The translations under genes were made by a program, and so were the position numbers. Under the pieces are notes generated by a model. It saw only the letters and a list, made by a program, of their open reading frames with translations, did no database searches and had not been told where the DNA came from. This document shows positions 1-9,471 of a stretch of DNA of 64,000 bases, piece by piece. This DNA comes from Haemonchus contortus (taxonomy: Eukaryota; Nematoda; Chromadorea; Rhabditida; Trichostrongylidae): contig LS997565.1 of assembly GCA_000469685.2 (NCBI GenBank), positions 4,552,005-4,616,004 of the forward strand. The letters run 5' to 3'. The first letter of the stretch is position 1. Each line of letters opens with the position of its first letter.

Positions 1-64
1 ACAAGATCTACAGCTAAATCTACGTCACTGTTTCCGATTCTGAAGTTGTAGATAGTCGATGTTT

Positions 65-747
65 TCAGCAATATCCGTATCCTCCATATCCGTATCCGAA
101 ATACGGTAGATACCCACCATATCCGAAGGGATTGAAAAATGGATAAAATCTCAGCTTTTTTGGTTCCGGCTCTTTTGGAAGAGTCTCCTCGAATGAATTC
201 AGTCCATCTCCTGGCTTGACAAGCCCAACGGATTCAGATGAAGCCTTCTCCTAAAAGACTAATAAAATTCTTCGCTCGGCTCATAAAGGTTGTTCAAGAT
301 GATGTGATCACTCACCTTCATAAATGAGTATTATATGAATTGCGATATTTTCCTAATTAGGAAAAAAATATTCATTTTAGTGTTTTCACCAATTGTTGGG
401 TTTTCCTTCTGTACTATTCATCCACTGAGGAATTCTGCGAATTCTATAGCGGTGGGTTATTTCTCCGAAGTTACCAGTGAAGGGCTTAGAATAATTTATC
501 GAAGAAAACTAAGCAGAAATAGGCGATCTCGTTAAAAGACAGTTTCCCAACTAGTTTGTCTAACAACTTCTGCCCCTTACTATCTTATCGCAATGTTTAG
601 GTGTAGGTTCTGTTTTCAAACACTTATACTTTTATCGTTTTCAAACTTTAATGACTTACTCATACGAAAAAATCTGTCGAAAGGTACCTTGTCAGCCAGC
701 GCTGCCACGGAGAGAATGAGTACGAATAGAATGTAGAAAGGTTGCAT
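65..747 (-). CDS. Gly/Tyr-rich small secreted protein, copy A
   Basis: Two exons on the minus strand: 747-688 (signal peptide, begins MQPFYILFVLILSVAA) and 250-65, joined in phase 0 for 81 residues. The donor is GTACCT and the acceptor TCTTTTAG. Exon 2 is acidic and Lys-rich, then ends in a Gly/Tyr/Phe/Pro run closing with GYGGYGYC and TGA. The ATG directly follows a TTCAG acceptor, as in the paralogs below. The tail is the most divergent of the family: it keeps Glu-Lys-Ala at the exon junction but lacks the KLPPMDP motif. The function is unknown; Gly/Tyr-rich secreted peptides in nematodes include antimicrobial (nlp/cnc type) and cuticle-associated proteins, but no specific role can be read here. 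A TATAAA on the minus strand (842-837) lies about 90 bases upstream. Reading the plus strand of exon 2 gives a spurious Tyr/Pro repeat. Confidence 0.65.
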
Positions 748-3644
748 CTGAAGTAGTCAGCTTGAAAAAGTAGAAGCTGTAAGAACTCTTCAGTCAGTTT
801 CGTAGTCGAAATCGGGCACGTTGATCATATGAAGGGTTTATAAGCAATGAATTGGTGGCACGCTCAGTGAAATTGCAAGTTTTTCTCCCATACCTTCTCC
901 CATGTTTGTAGAATGCAACAAGAACCTTACTTCGATACCTTTAAGTCAATAGGAGGCTGATTGTTCCCTGTAGGTGAGAACAAGAGCTTTCTCTTTGATA
1001 CCTACCCTATTTTGTTCCGTTCATGAAGTTTAGCCAACCCTTGACGCTATGGCTGCTCGGCAGAAGCTGTTGCCTTTTCTTACAACAGGCTAAATTTCCA
1101 ATTTTCTGAGTGATGTCGTCAGCGAAACTACTAATGTGAGAAATGGAAAGCGATAAGCACACTATTCCTTGAGAGGGAGAAGGAAGCCTCAATGTAGGAA
1201 GACTGAGTGGGAGACAACTTTGGTCGGCGGATCGTAGCCCAGCTACTTTTATACGGTAGCTATTTGTTTGACTTCAATTACTCCCGTCATTTCTGAGTTT
1301 TATGAGATCCGTCTGTAAACGTGAATTTCGGTCTCAGCGACAATTCAACAATTATGTATGACATATCAATTCAGATTTATTTGGGCATCAAACTATGCCT
1401 CTTGCGTATTCCCATAGAATAAGTCCCATGAGCAATGAAAATGATTGCGCCCCCCAAATGTACGGATCAGCATGGGCCTTTATTATTTTTCTGACTATTT
1501 TGGTTGCGGCATAGTTTGCTCTACTGTTAATGATACCGGAATTTCGACCGTCCTTCTTCCATCTACGATGCATCGTAAGGTGCATTTCAATCTTTGCCCG
1601 TTATTGTATCTCATTTTCCTTGAACTGCCAATGTTGCGAGTTACGTGCGTCAGTCTCGAACGGCGAGACAACTAACTAGGAATTGCCGCTTGACGAGTGC
1701 AGTGCTCACATTTTTATCACGAGGCTGAAACACCTACGGATTTAAGACAGTAGATGAATTGACATTAGATGGCCCAAGACGAAAAACTTGTCCCAAGGAA
1801 AATTTGCTTTGATTGTCGAAGTTTTTGAGGGTTCCGCCACTTATAAAGTACTCGAAGGAAAAAATTGTCTCTGTGTAGTCTTCCAGTCGTGATATTTATT
1901 AATTTCAACGCCAGAGCGTGGTGTGAGCAGGGAGACTAATGATCTTCCTGTGAAAATTGGCTGAACTTCGCCATACAGCAGCTTGTGTTGCTATTCGCTC
2001 GTGTGGTCAGATGCAGGGCACGCTCATCCTGTCAGTAGGCTAAGCACTCTAAGTGTCAAATAGCTTTATTCTAAGCGTGGGCCTATCCAGATATGGTACG
2101 AATGGAAGCGAATTTTGTCATTGCAGACCTTATCTGTTCATGCGCCTATCTTCCTGTTTAGGCGAACTTGGTATCAAAGACATAGCCAGAGTGGTCCGCC
2201 TGTAGATTTTCTGTAAGTATCCAGCAATACTTGATTTTTCCGAAAAAAGCCATGCTTTGGATTTTAAAGTATTTAGAATAATGAGTACCACTTCACTGCG
2301 ATCTTGTGGGTCTTACCAGGGGCAAAATGGGCCTGTACAAAATTTCCGCTGTAAGATGAATTGCTTGTTTTGTTATGCCTACATGAGACTAGAAAGTTCA
2401 CCCAGACATAAAGTCGCCCGGTTCATTACCCAACTCAGACCGATACAGATTTTGCATTGATCATACTCAACTACTAAAAAGAAGAAATCGTCACAACTGT
2501 TCATGAACGACGAGACTCGCTCGATTTCACTCAATGTTAGATCCTTTTTCCTTCTTCGACCCAAGAGTAGCAGTACTTCTGAAGTGGGGTAGCGAACGTT
2601 TTAACTGAGCGTACCGTACTGTAGAACATTACTGTCATGTACGCGGTCTGTTTGGACTTCCTTATTTTACATGATCGCCACCACCAAGTAGCTTACACTG
2701 ATACATATTCACAGATTTGCTCAAAAATCAGATTTGTCTCAAACCGATTGCTTCATAAAGAATCCGAAGTGTGTGCTTTAGTAATTTTTCAATGTGACAG
2801 TATTCCGTACGAGAAGGCACCAACCATCCAGCCGATTCATTACACCACATCATTCTACATATTCCTCTGTGAAGTCGTTACTTTCACAATATTTACAAAG
2901 TATCGCAGTCTGGTTGACTTTCACAGCATGGGTCATTTTGTATCGGAACTCTGTTATTACTGCTTACCAAATTCTAACTCATTGAACTTAATTTTTTTCA
3001 ATATTTGAATATTCTTGATAATTGCAAACGGCGATGTTCACCGCCTTACATTTTACCACATGCTTCCCAATACTCTATTCAGATCTTTGCCGGTTTGTTC
3101 TCCTACATTTGATGAATTTCCTTTTGTCTCATGTTCTGCACAATTTCCAGTGGCGCTCACTATTACCTGCACCCAAACTTTTTGAGGTTTGGTTCCTTTA
3201 CGAAATGAATGTTATTCGTCACAGTAGTAAACTGTCATAAGGATCATAACTCTGCGTTGAACTAGATTGCGTTAGGCTAAGATTTCCCCCGACGATTGGT
3301 TCCTTAGTTGTGTTTATACTTGGCTTGTCTTATCGCTACCATATCATAGTCACTTCCTGGAGGAAAGACAAACTGATACAGTACCTCCCAAAATGAGTTA
3401 CTTTATCGTCTGCTTGTGTTGTCTGCCATGCCTACTTCTGCTATTAACTATTCTTACGATCTTTCTCACGTTGGCAGGAAGAATGACGGTATGAACTTGG
3501 TCTGGCCAACTACAATTCGTCTGTATATGATCATAACAATTGTCACTGATATTAATTTATTTAGTCAATATTTATGCAAATATTTACTCGAAAATCACTG
3601 TACTAGTTTGTTACTGTTTCTTCCGAGGGAATGACGTCCGCTTC
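748..3644. other. Intergenic, copy A to copy B
   Basis: No gene could be supported. Short unrelated reading frames occur on both strands. The best candidate is an isolated hydrophobic plus-strand exon at 3393-3488 (MSYFIVCLCCLPCLLLLL then a GTATGA donor), which could be a signal or membrane exon, but no partner exon was found. The frame at 2637-3008 has hydrophobic stretches but matches no family I recognise. Confidence 0.4.
837..842 (-). promoter_or_regulatory. Possible TATA box of copy A
   Basis: TATAAA reads on the minus strand about 90 bases upstream of the copy A start codon. Position and orientation suit a core promoter, but AT-rich hexamers are frequent here. Confidence 0.25.
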
Positions 3645-4488
3645 TCACCACCACCAACCATACGGTCCATAACCATAGTAGGGATAAGGAGGATAGCCGG
3701 GATATCCGAATGGGTAATATCCTCCCATCATGCAGAACATGGTTCCTTTTTTCGCTAAAGCTTCCTTTTCTGCTTCCTTCGCCTAGAACACGAAACATTA
3801 CGAATGGACTGGAAAATGGCTTTATAAGCTTCGAGATAAGTTTAGCTTATAAAAAACTATTGTAGTGAGGATATTAAAAAGGGATGGAGTTTGCAGTGGG
3901 CTGGATAGATATTCTTTTGTAAGCGAGGAGGGCAAGAAATTGAATTTAATTGGGTCTCGAAAAACTTGTCCTCTACAGTTCCGACGTCGATTTTTATCTC
4001 TGGCTCGATCACTCACACTTTTTTCTTGTGGGACGATGTTAACCAGCGATATTCCAATACTGATGAGAAGCGCAGCAGCAGCATATTTCATAGTCCACGA
4101 TTTGGCGAGCGATCAGTCGCGCGACTGGTCGTGGACTATGAAAGCAGCCAGCTTTTTCAAGACACACATGTTCTGTCGATTGCCGATTTACTAGTTTGAA
4201 GCTTGGATAGTCTCGGTTCACTAGCTCTTACTCAGAGTTGACATAAAATTGATGAAGAGAGCGTTCTCAGTTAAATTCAAATGTGAGATGAGGCTTTCAT
4301 GGCATTTTTGATGGCACCAGAGTAACATGACTATTCGCAATATGAGCTATTTTTCTTCGTAATAGACCTACGTACATAGCATTATGAGATGCAACCGACC
4401 TTACCGTTTCGATTTTCGTTTCGGGTGTCGATTCTCCATTTATGGTTCTTGAGAGAAGGATAGCGAGCAAAATGAAGAGAAATTGCAT
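3645..4488 (-). CDS. Gly/Tyr-rich small secreted protein, copy B
   Basis: Two exons: 4488-4405 (28 residues, starting MQFLFILLAILLS, donor GTAAGG) and 3782-3645 (45 residues plus TGA, acceptor GTTCTAG), phase 0, 73 residues in total. Exon 2 begins AKEAEKEALAKKGTMFC, which aligns with DKEATDKLPPMDPQKGTFC of copies D and E, followed by GGYYPFGYPGYPPYP and a closing Tyr/Gly tail ending in three Trp. The length, intron phase and position of the Cys before GGYYP identify it as a family member. The acidic-basic linker replaces the LPPMDP motif. It is probably a secreted peptide of unknown role. The start is set by a TTCAG acceptor directly before ATG. Confidence 0.65.
4089..4140. repeat. Short palindromic element
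   Basis: The outer arms CATAGTCCACGA and TCGTGGACTATG flank an inner perfect palindrome CAGTCGCGCGACTG. It lies in the copy B intron and could fold as a hairpin in DNA or pre-mRNA. Confidence 0.6.
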
Positions 4489-4904
4489 CTGAACATACGG
4501 ATTGTTGAGTGATTTTTTACATGGCCCTGACGAAGGCGAAGCAACCGAAACAAGGCCAAATAAACTGTTCAATCTTGGGAGGCTTGAACAGAATTTCTCT
4601 TTATCATTTTTTACATTTTTTTTTCAAGTTAGGCCTTATAACAGTCTCTAAAATAAGCGAAGTGATTTAGGTTGAAGGCTGAATTTTTTGGCAGATTGAT
4701 CCCGTTTCTGGAGAACTTCCTGTTCTACCCAAAGAGACAATGGGCAAGTCATCAATTCATTGTTTTCACCTTCCCAGGTTCAAACGTCACCCTCTTAAAC
4801 CAACGAAAAGGTTCCAGTCAATGGAGCACTTGGTTGGTCTAGGCGGGTAGCGTTTGGGTGTGATTTCCATGACCATCCGCGCAGCCTAGCACTTACATAG
4901 TATT
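4489..4904. other. Intergenic upstream of copy B
   Basis: No coding sequence is supported. A TATAAG on the minus strand near 4630 is a possible promoter element for copy B. Confidence 0.35.
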
Positions 4905-5215
4905 GCCCCGCCTCCGGGGTGCGCTTCGTTGCGCGCGTCCGTAAAAACTAGGTCACGCCATAGCCATCGCATGCGGTGGGTCAGCCCGCGATCTTTGACA
5001 AACGTCGCAGTTGTCAGTGGGGCAAACGAATTGCGCTCGGTCCAAGACAGTGAGCCAAAGAGAAGATAACACGGACAAATGCAAATCATTCGCTCCACTG
5101 ACTCTTAGTGGTACTGTAGTGTCGTCTCGAGGACTCAGTGGGGTGCGCCGCGCGGAAATGGGCGAGATGACCTACTTTCGACGGACGCGCGCAACGGACG
5201 TTCTCCCCGCCTCCG
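4905..5215. repeat. GC-rich inverted-repeat element
   Basis: The sequence around 4927-4955 (CGTTGCGCGCGTCCG then an ACTAGGTCA end) is repeated inverted at about 5166-5195 (TGACCTACTTTCGACGG then GCGCGCAACG). The GC content and CpG density are far above the surroundings. It has the structure of a non-autonomous foldback element; no coding capacity was seen. Confidence 0.5.
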
Positions 5216-5388
5216 CCCTCTCATTCCCCATGCATAATTTCTGTAGCTTGAAGCTTTTATAAATAGAACATTTTAGTTCAAGCTGTGCCTTCTCTCCCAA
5301 TAATGCTGTCACTGGCAGTACCACCTGCACAGTGTTCAATTCCCTGGAACAGAGAACTTTCATCTATGGCTCTCACAGATTTAACCAC

Positions 5389-5437
5389 ATGGCCGGCTTC
5401 ATAAATTTTCTGACTGAAATTATATAAAGCCGGCCAT
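5389..5437. repeat. Short hairpin (GGCCGGCTT arms)
   Basis: ATGGCCGGCTT and AAGCCGGCCAT flank an AT-rich core, giving an almost perfect inverted repeat of about 49 bases just upstream of the retrotransposon. It may be a miniature element or a structure-forming site. Confidence 0.5.
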
Positions 5438-5579
5438 AATGACTGTTATAACCAAGAGATAATAATTGTTGGAAGAAAGGCGGTAGGTTTGGGTAAGAGA
5501 GACTTCAGGCGGGACGAGATTCAGTCTGAAGGACGGCTTTTAAACTGCCATGCTATGATTGAGCGTTAATTTTTAACAC

Positions 5580-8500
5580 TTCGGTACACAAAACCAGTGT
5601 GCTTATGCTCGAAAGCCATCTGGCGCGTCCTCAGGTTGTGGATTGAGGAAAGGCCGTCCACCGTGGCGGCTAGCTGCGAATATATTGAATAAGCAGTCGC
5701 GAACAATCGAGCGAACAAAGCAGCTATAGGACAAGAGGGCTGCCAACCCGAATGTACTGCTGCAACAGAAAACCGGCAAAAACTTTGAAAATGGTATGAT
5801 TTGGACCCGAGATGGGCGTGCGAGGATGCCCCGACTCTGCACAACAAGCCCACACCTCGGCGTAAGGCAGGGGCGGAATAAGGACCACGGACGCATCAGA
5901 ATACACATCGCTTCCCACAACGTCAGGACATTATCGACGGACTCTCTCCTAGACATATACCTGCAACAGATAGAGAAGATCAAAGCCGACATCGTCGGTG
6001 TTTGCGAAACTAGGAGAGCACGAGCGGTCTCAGCGAAGTGGTCGAGCGGTGAAGAAATTCTGCTAGGAGAAGGAGCTGATAATGTGTCCAGAACAGGTGG
6101 AGTCGGTTTTATCGTGAAAGCAAAGATGGCCCCGTATGTGATTTCTTGCGATATTCAGTCCCCACGAGTTGCGGTTCTGAAGATCGAGTTGCAAAAGCTG
6201 GGGGATCGAACGCTCAAAATCGTGCAAGTATATGCGCCCACTGCATCAGCAGAGGACGACGAACTTGAGCGTTTCTACGAGGAAATAGAGAGGGCTTTGA
6301 AGGTCAAATCGACGTACACTATTGTTCAAGGCGATTTTAACGCCGTAGTCGGCTCCCGATTGGACGGTACGGAACACCTTCTAGGAAGGTACGGCGTAGG
6401 AGTAAGAAACGAAAGAGGAAACCGTCTAGTCGAGTTTGCAGAACAACACAAATTCTCGATAATGAACACCTTCTTCGAGAAAAAAGCCAAGCGTCTTTGG
6501 ACTTGGAGGAGCCCGGACACGAAAACTTTAAGACAGATTGATTATGTGCTTACCGATACACCGAGATTGTTCGCCGACGTCTCCGTTATCGGGGAAAGTG
6601 TGATTGCGACCGGCTCCGATCACCGACTTCTGCGCTCGGTGATCCTCTGCGATGTCAGAAAAGAAAATCGAGTTCTACATTCGCAAAGAACACTCATACG
6701 ACGTACTTTCAATGCCGACACGTACGCAACGATGATTGCGTCGTCAGACCTACAGATGAAGTCTGGTAACAGCATCGATGCCGACTACGAAGATCTAGTG
6801 GAGAAAATAATGCAGGCCGTAAAGGCATCGAGCACAGCAACGGAACCAGCAAGGCGACGGCGTATAACTCCAGAAGCGGTGCAAATGATGAAGAAGAGAG
6901 CGCGCATGAAAGCCGAAGGACGAGTGCAAACCGCGGATTACAGGGAACTCTGCGAAGCGATAAGGAAAAAGATAAAATGCGACTATGAAGGCTTTAGACA
7001 AAAGAAACTCCGCGAAGCAGCTGAAAGAAGGGTTAGTCTGAAAGCCGTAGAAAGGGATATTTGCCTTAGGCACCACATTCCATCTGCTCTCAAGGACGAT
7101 ACAGGTCTCAGGACAACCAACCGCCTCCGGATGAACGAAATATGTACTAAGTTTTTTAACGACTTGTACTCTTCAAAGGCGGTCGTCGCAAGAGCCGTTC
7201 AAAACACTGCAGGAGAACCGATCCCAGATGTCATGTGGGAAGAAGTGGAGCATGCAGTAAAACAGATTAAGGCGGGGAAAAGCCCAGGTTGCGACAACAT
7301 ACGTCCCGAACACCTGAAAGCAGGTGGATTGCCTCTCTTTAAAGCGCTGGCCCAGCGCTTCAGCAGATACTGCCGTGAGAAGAGGATTCCGGCGGCATGG
7401 AAGAAATCACGGACGATACTGCTAATGAAAAAAGGCGATCCCGAGAGTTTGGACAACTACAGACCCATCACATTGCTGTCCCAAGTCTATAAGGCCTTTA
7501 CCAGAATAATTCTGAATCGCATAGTTGGAGACCTGGACATGGCCATGAGCCGAGAGCAAGCGGGATTTCGAAGTGGGTACTCCACACTTGACCATCTCCA
7601 CGTCGTACGTCAGCTTACCGAAAAATGTGGAGAGTATCGGATTCCCTTATGCATCGCGTTTGTCGACTACAGGAAAGCATTCGACTCTGTCGAAACAAAC
7701 GCGATGCTAAATGCGATGAGTAGATACGGTGTCAATTCGTGCTATGTCGACCTTCTCGAAGAGCTGAACAAAGGCTGTACTACCGAAATCAAGCTCTTCA
7801 ACGATCCATGTCAAATAAAAATATGCAAGGGCGTTCGACAAGGCGACACGATTTCTCCGAAATTGTTTGCATTAACCTTGGAAGCCCTGTTCACTGATCT
7901 TGACTGGACCGGAGGTATTGAGATCGACGGAGAAAACCTAACCTATCTACTCTTTGCAGACGACTGCGTCGTTTTTGCACATGATGCATCAGAGCTCCAG
8001 GCGAAACTTGTGCAACTACAGACGAAATCGAGTGAAATCGGACTTGAAATGAACTTGTCCAAAACGAAGTGGATGCACAACCAATTCAGTCCTACAGCGA
8101 CAGTCAAAATAGATGGCGAAACCATCGAAGAAGTAAAAAGCTTTAAGTATCTCGGACACCAGCTCAGTTTCACAGAAGGCAGCAGTGGAGAGTACAGCAG
8201 GCGCAGGAAGGCAGCTTGGTCTAGCTTCAACAAAATTTCAACGCTACTACTAGACGAAGACCTCCCGATGAAACTGAAAGCGTCTCTTTTCCACTCGACT
8301 GTGATACCCGCGGTTTTGTATGGCGCAGAATGCTGGTCGTCTACGAAGGCAGACGAAGAGAAATTTGCTGTAATGCAAAGATCTATGGAACGCAGAATTT
8401 GCAAGGTGTCACTTCGTGAACATATCACAAACACAGAATTACGAAGACGAAGTGGCCTTGTTGATGTTGTCCAGGAAATGTATAAACGTAAACGAGAATG

Positions 8501-8740
8501 GGCCGGTCATGTGGCACGATTGAAAGACAACCGATGGACCTTCCGGCTAACGAATTGGGTCCCACTGGATCACAAGCGAGCGCCGGGAAGGCCTAAATTG
8601 AGATGGGCCGATCCTATGGTGAATATGCTCGGCCAACAATGGAAACGACGTGCGCAGGACCGGAATGGATGGCTCAAAGTCGACTTGCGTGAATGGAGAA
8701 GTTCGCGAGGACAAGTCGGATACAGGTGATACAGGTACAC
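5580..8740 (+). mobile_element. RTE-clade non-LTR retrotransposon
   Basis: One long open frame with an N-terminal endonuclease and a reverse transcriptase, a short leader (about 5580-5795) and a 3' end carrying a direct repeat of GATACAGGT immediately around and after the stop (about 8707-8735). RTE elements typically lack poly(A) and end in short simple repeats, which fits. The 5' limit is uncertain because these elements are often 5'-truncated. The target-site duplication was not resolved. Confidence 0.8.
5796..8729 (+). CDS. RTE-type endonuclease/reverse transcriptase polyprotein
   Basis: The 977-residue uninterrupted frame encodes the replication protein of an RTE retrotransposon, which nicks target DNA and reverse-transcribes the element RNA. 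The apurinic-type endonuclease spans about residues 35-285, with SHN (40-42), CETR (70-73), GDFNA (179-183), WTW (235-237), IDYVL (248-252) and GSDHR (273-277). The reverse transcriptase spans about 440-790, with SPGCD (496-500), RPITLL (556-561), FVDYRKAFD (622-630), VRQGD (680-684), catalytic FADD (720-723) and KYLGHQL (784-790). A basic C-terminal region of about 185 residues follows. All catalytic signature residues I can check are present and there is no stop or frameshift, so the copy may be recent or still competent. The exact start is uncertain because an earlier part of the leader is also open. Confidence 0.9.
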   Translation: MIWTRDGRARMPRLCTTSPHLGVRQGRNKDHGRIRIHIASHNVRTLSTDSLLDIYLQQIEKIKADIVGVCETRRARAVSAKWSSGEEILLGEGADNVSRTGGVGFIVKAKMAPYVISCDIQSPRVAVLKIELQKLGDRTLKIVQVYAPTASAEDDELERFYEEIERALKVKSTYTIVQGDFNAVVGSRLDGTEHLLGRYGVGVRNERGNRLVEFAEQHKFSIMNTFFEKKAKRLWTWRSPDTKTLRQIDYVLTDTPRLFADVSVIGESVIATGSDHRLLRSVILCDVRKENRVLHSQRTLIRRTFNADTYATMIASSDLQMKSGNSIDADYEDLVEKIMQAVKASSTATEPARRRRITPEAVQMMKKRARMKAEGRVQTADYRELCEAIRKKIKCDYEGFRQKKLREAAERRVSLKAVERDICLRHHIPSALKDDTGLRTTNRLRMNEICTKFFNDLYSSKAVVARAVQNTAGEPIPDVMWEEVEHAVKQIKAGKSPGCDNIRPEHLKAGGLPLFKALAQRFSRYCREKRIPAAWKKSRTILLMKKGDPESLDNYRPITLLSQVYKAFTRIILNRIVGDLDMAMSREQAGFRSGYSTLDHLHVVRQLTEKCGEYRIPLCIAFVDYRKAFDSVETNAMLNAMSRYGVNSCYVDLLEELNKGCTTEIKLFNDPCQIKICKGVRQGDTISPKLFALTLEALFTDLDWTGGIEIDGENLTYLLFADDCVVFAHDASELQAKLVQLQTKSSEIGLEMNLSKTKWMHNQFSPTATVKIDGETIEEVKSFKYLGHQLSFTEGSSGEYSRRRKAAWSSFNKISTLLLDEDLPMKLKASLFHSTVIPAVLYGAECWSSTKADEEKFAVMQRSMERRICKVSLREHITNTELRRRSGLVDVVQEMYKRKREWAGHVARLKDNRWTFRLTNWVPLDHKRAPGRPKLRWADPMVNMLGQQWKRRAQDRNGWLKVDLREWRSSRGQVGYR

Positions 8741-9471
8741 AAAATTCGGTTTGTTGGGCAAAGCAATGTTTGCTTTCATGATGAGATTCCAATTCATTTC
8801 ATCTTTATATGGGGTATTTTGGTAAGGGTAATGTGATCGAAATGACAACCATAAAGCTTGAGTGTTATATGAATGTATGCAAGATGAAATCACAGTTAGG
8901 CTGAACAGGGGTTTTCGGATGTTTTTAAAGTTCTAGGGTAATTTAAAGAGCACGGCGCATCCTATTTTGTGGACACTCGATTTCTTGCCCTCTGAACCTC
9001 ACTTCGAACTAATTACTATATGTACAAACATGAATAGGACAATGAAGAATCTGTACTGAAAATGGTGCTTACTATACTTTCCAGGCTGTATATTCTCCCA
9101 ACAAATTACTGTCTAGGTACTTTTTTAGAATACGCCATGCACTTTTCACTTTTCCAAGAATTGCATACATATATTTTTTCGGAATTTTCTCATACAAGTC
9201 GGTTTCTGTCGCTTTTCTGTCGTAACATAACAATCGAGAGCGACTTTAATGTCAGCCTCGACCTCCTTCATTTTGCTTTCACTCATTGAACACTGAACAG
9301 AGATCGTCTGGGTACCCTCTGCAGTAAATACTAATTAGTTATGGCGACTGTCTCAATACTAACTTACTATTAGCGTAGTGATTGCAGTCATTTGTAATCT
9401 GACGCTTATCATACACCACTAAATAGCCACGAAATCATATTTACTGATGCTTTTTTCCATTCTTCAAAGTA
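8741..9471. other. Intergenic, retrotransposon to receptor
   Basis: AT-rich. The longest frame (9062-9289 plus) has hydrophobic stretches but no recognisable motif or splice partner. No feature is supported. Confidence 0.4.

Noticed and set aside
69..146. Plus-strand Tyr/Pro-rich exon preceded by TTTTCAG
   Set aside because: The minus strand gives a longer frame with signal exon, matched phases and family-like ending, so the plus reading is taken as an antisense shadow.
1007..1192. Minus-strand signal-peptide-like ORF
   Set aside because: Hydrophobic part is short and no Gly/Tyr exon lies downstream of it on that strand.
5603..5992. 129-codon minus-strand frame over the retrotransposon leader
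   Set aside because: Overlaps the start of the reverse-transcriptase frame antisense and has no motif.
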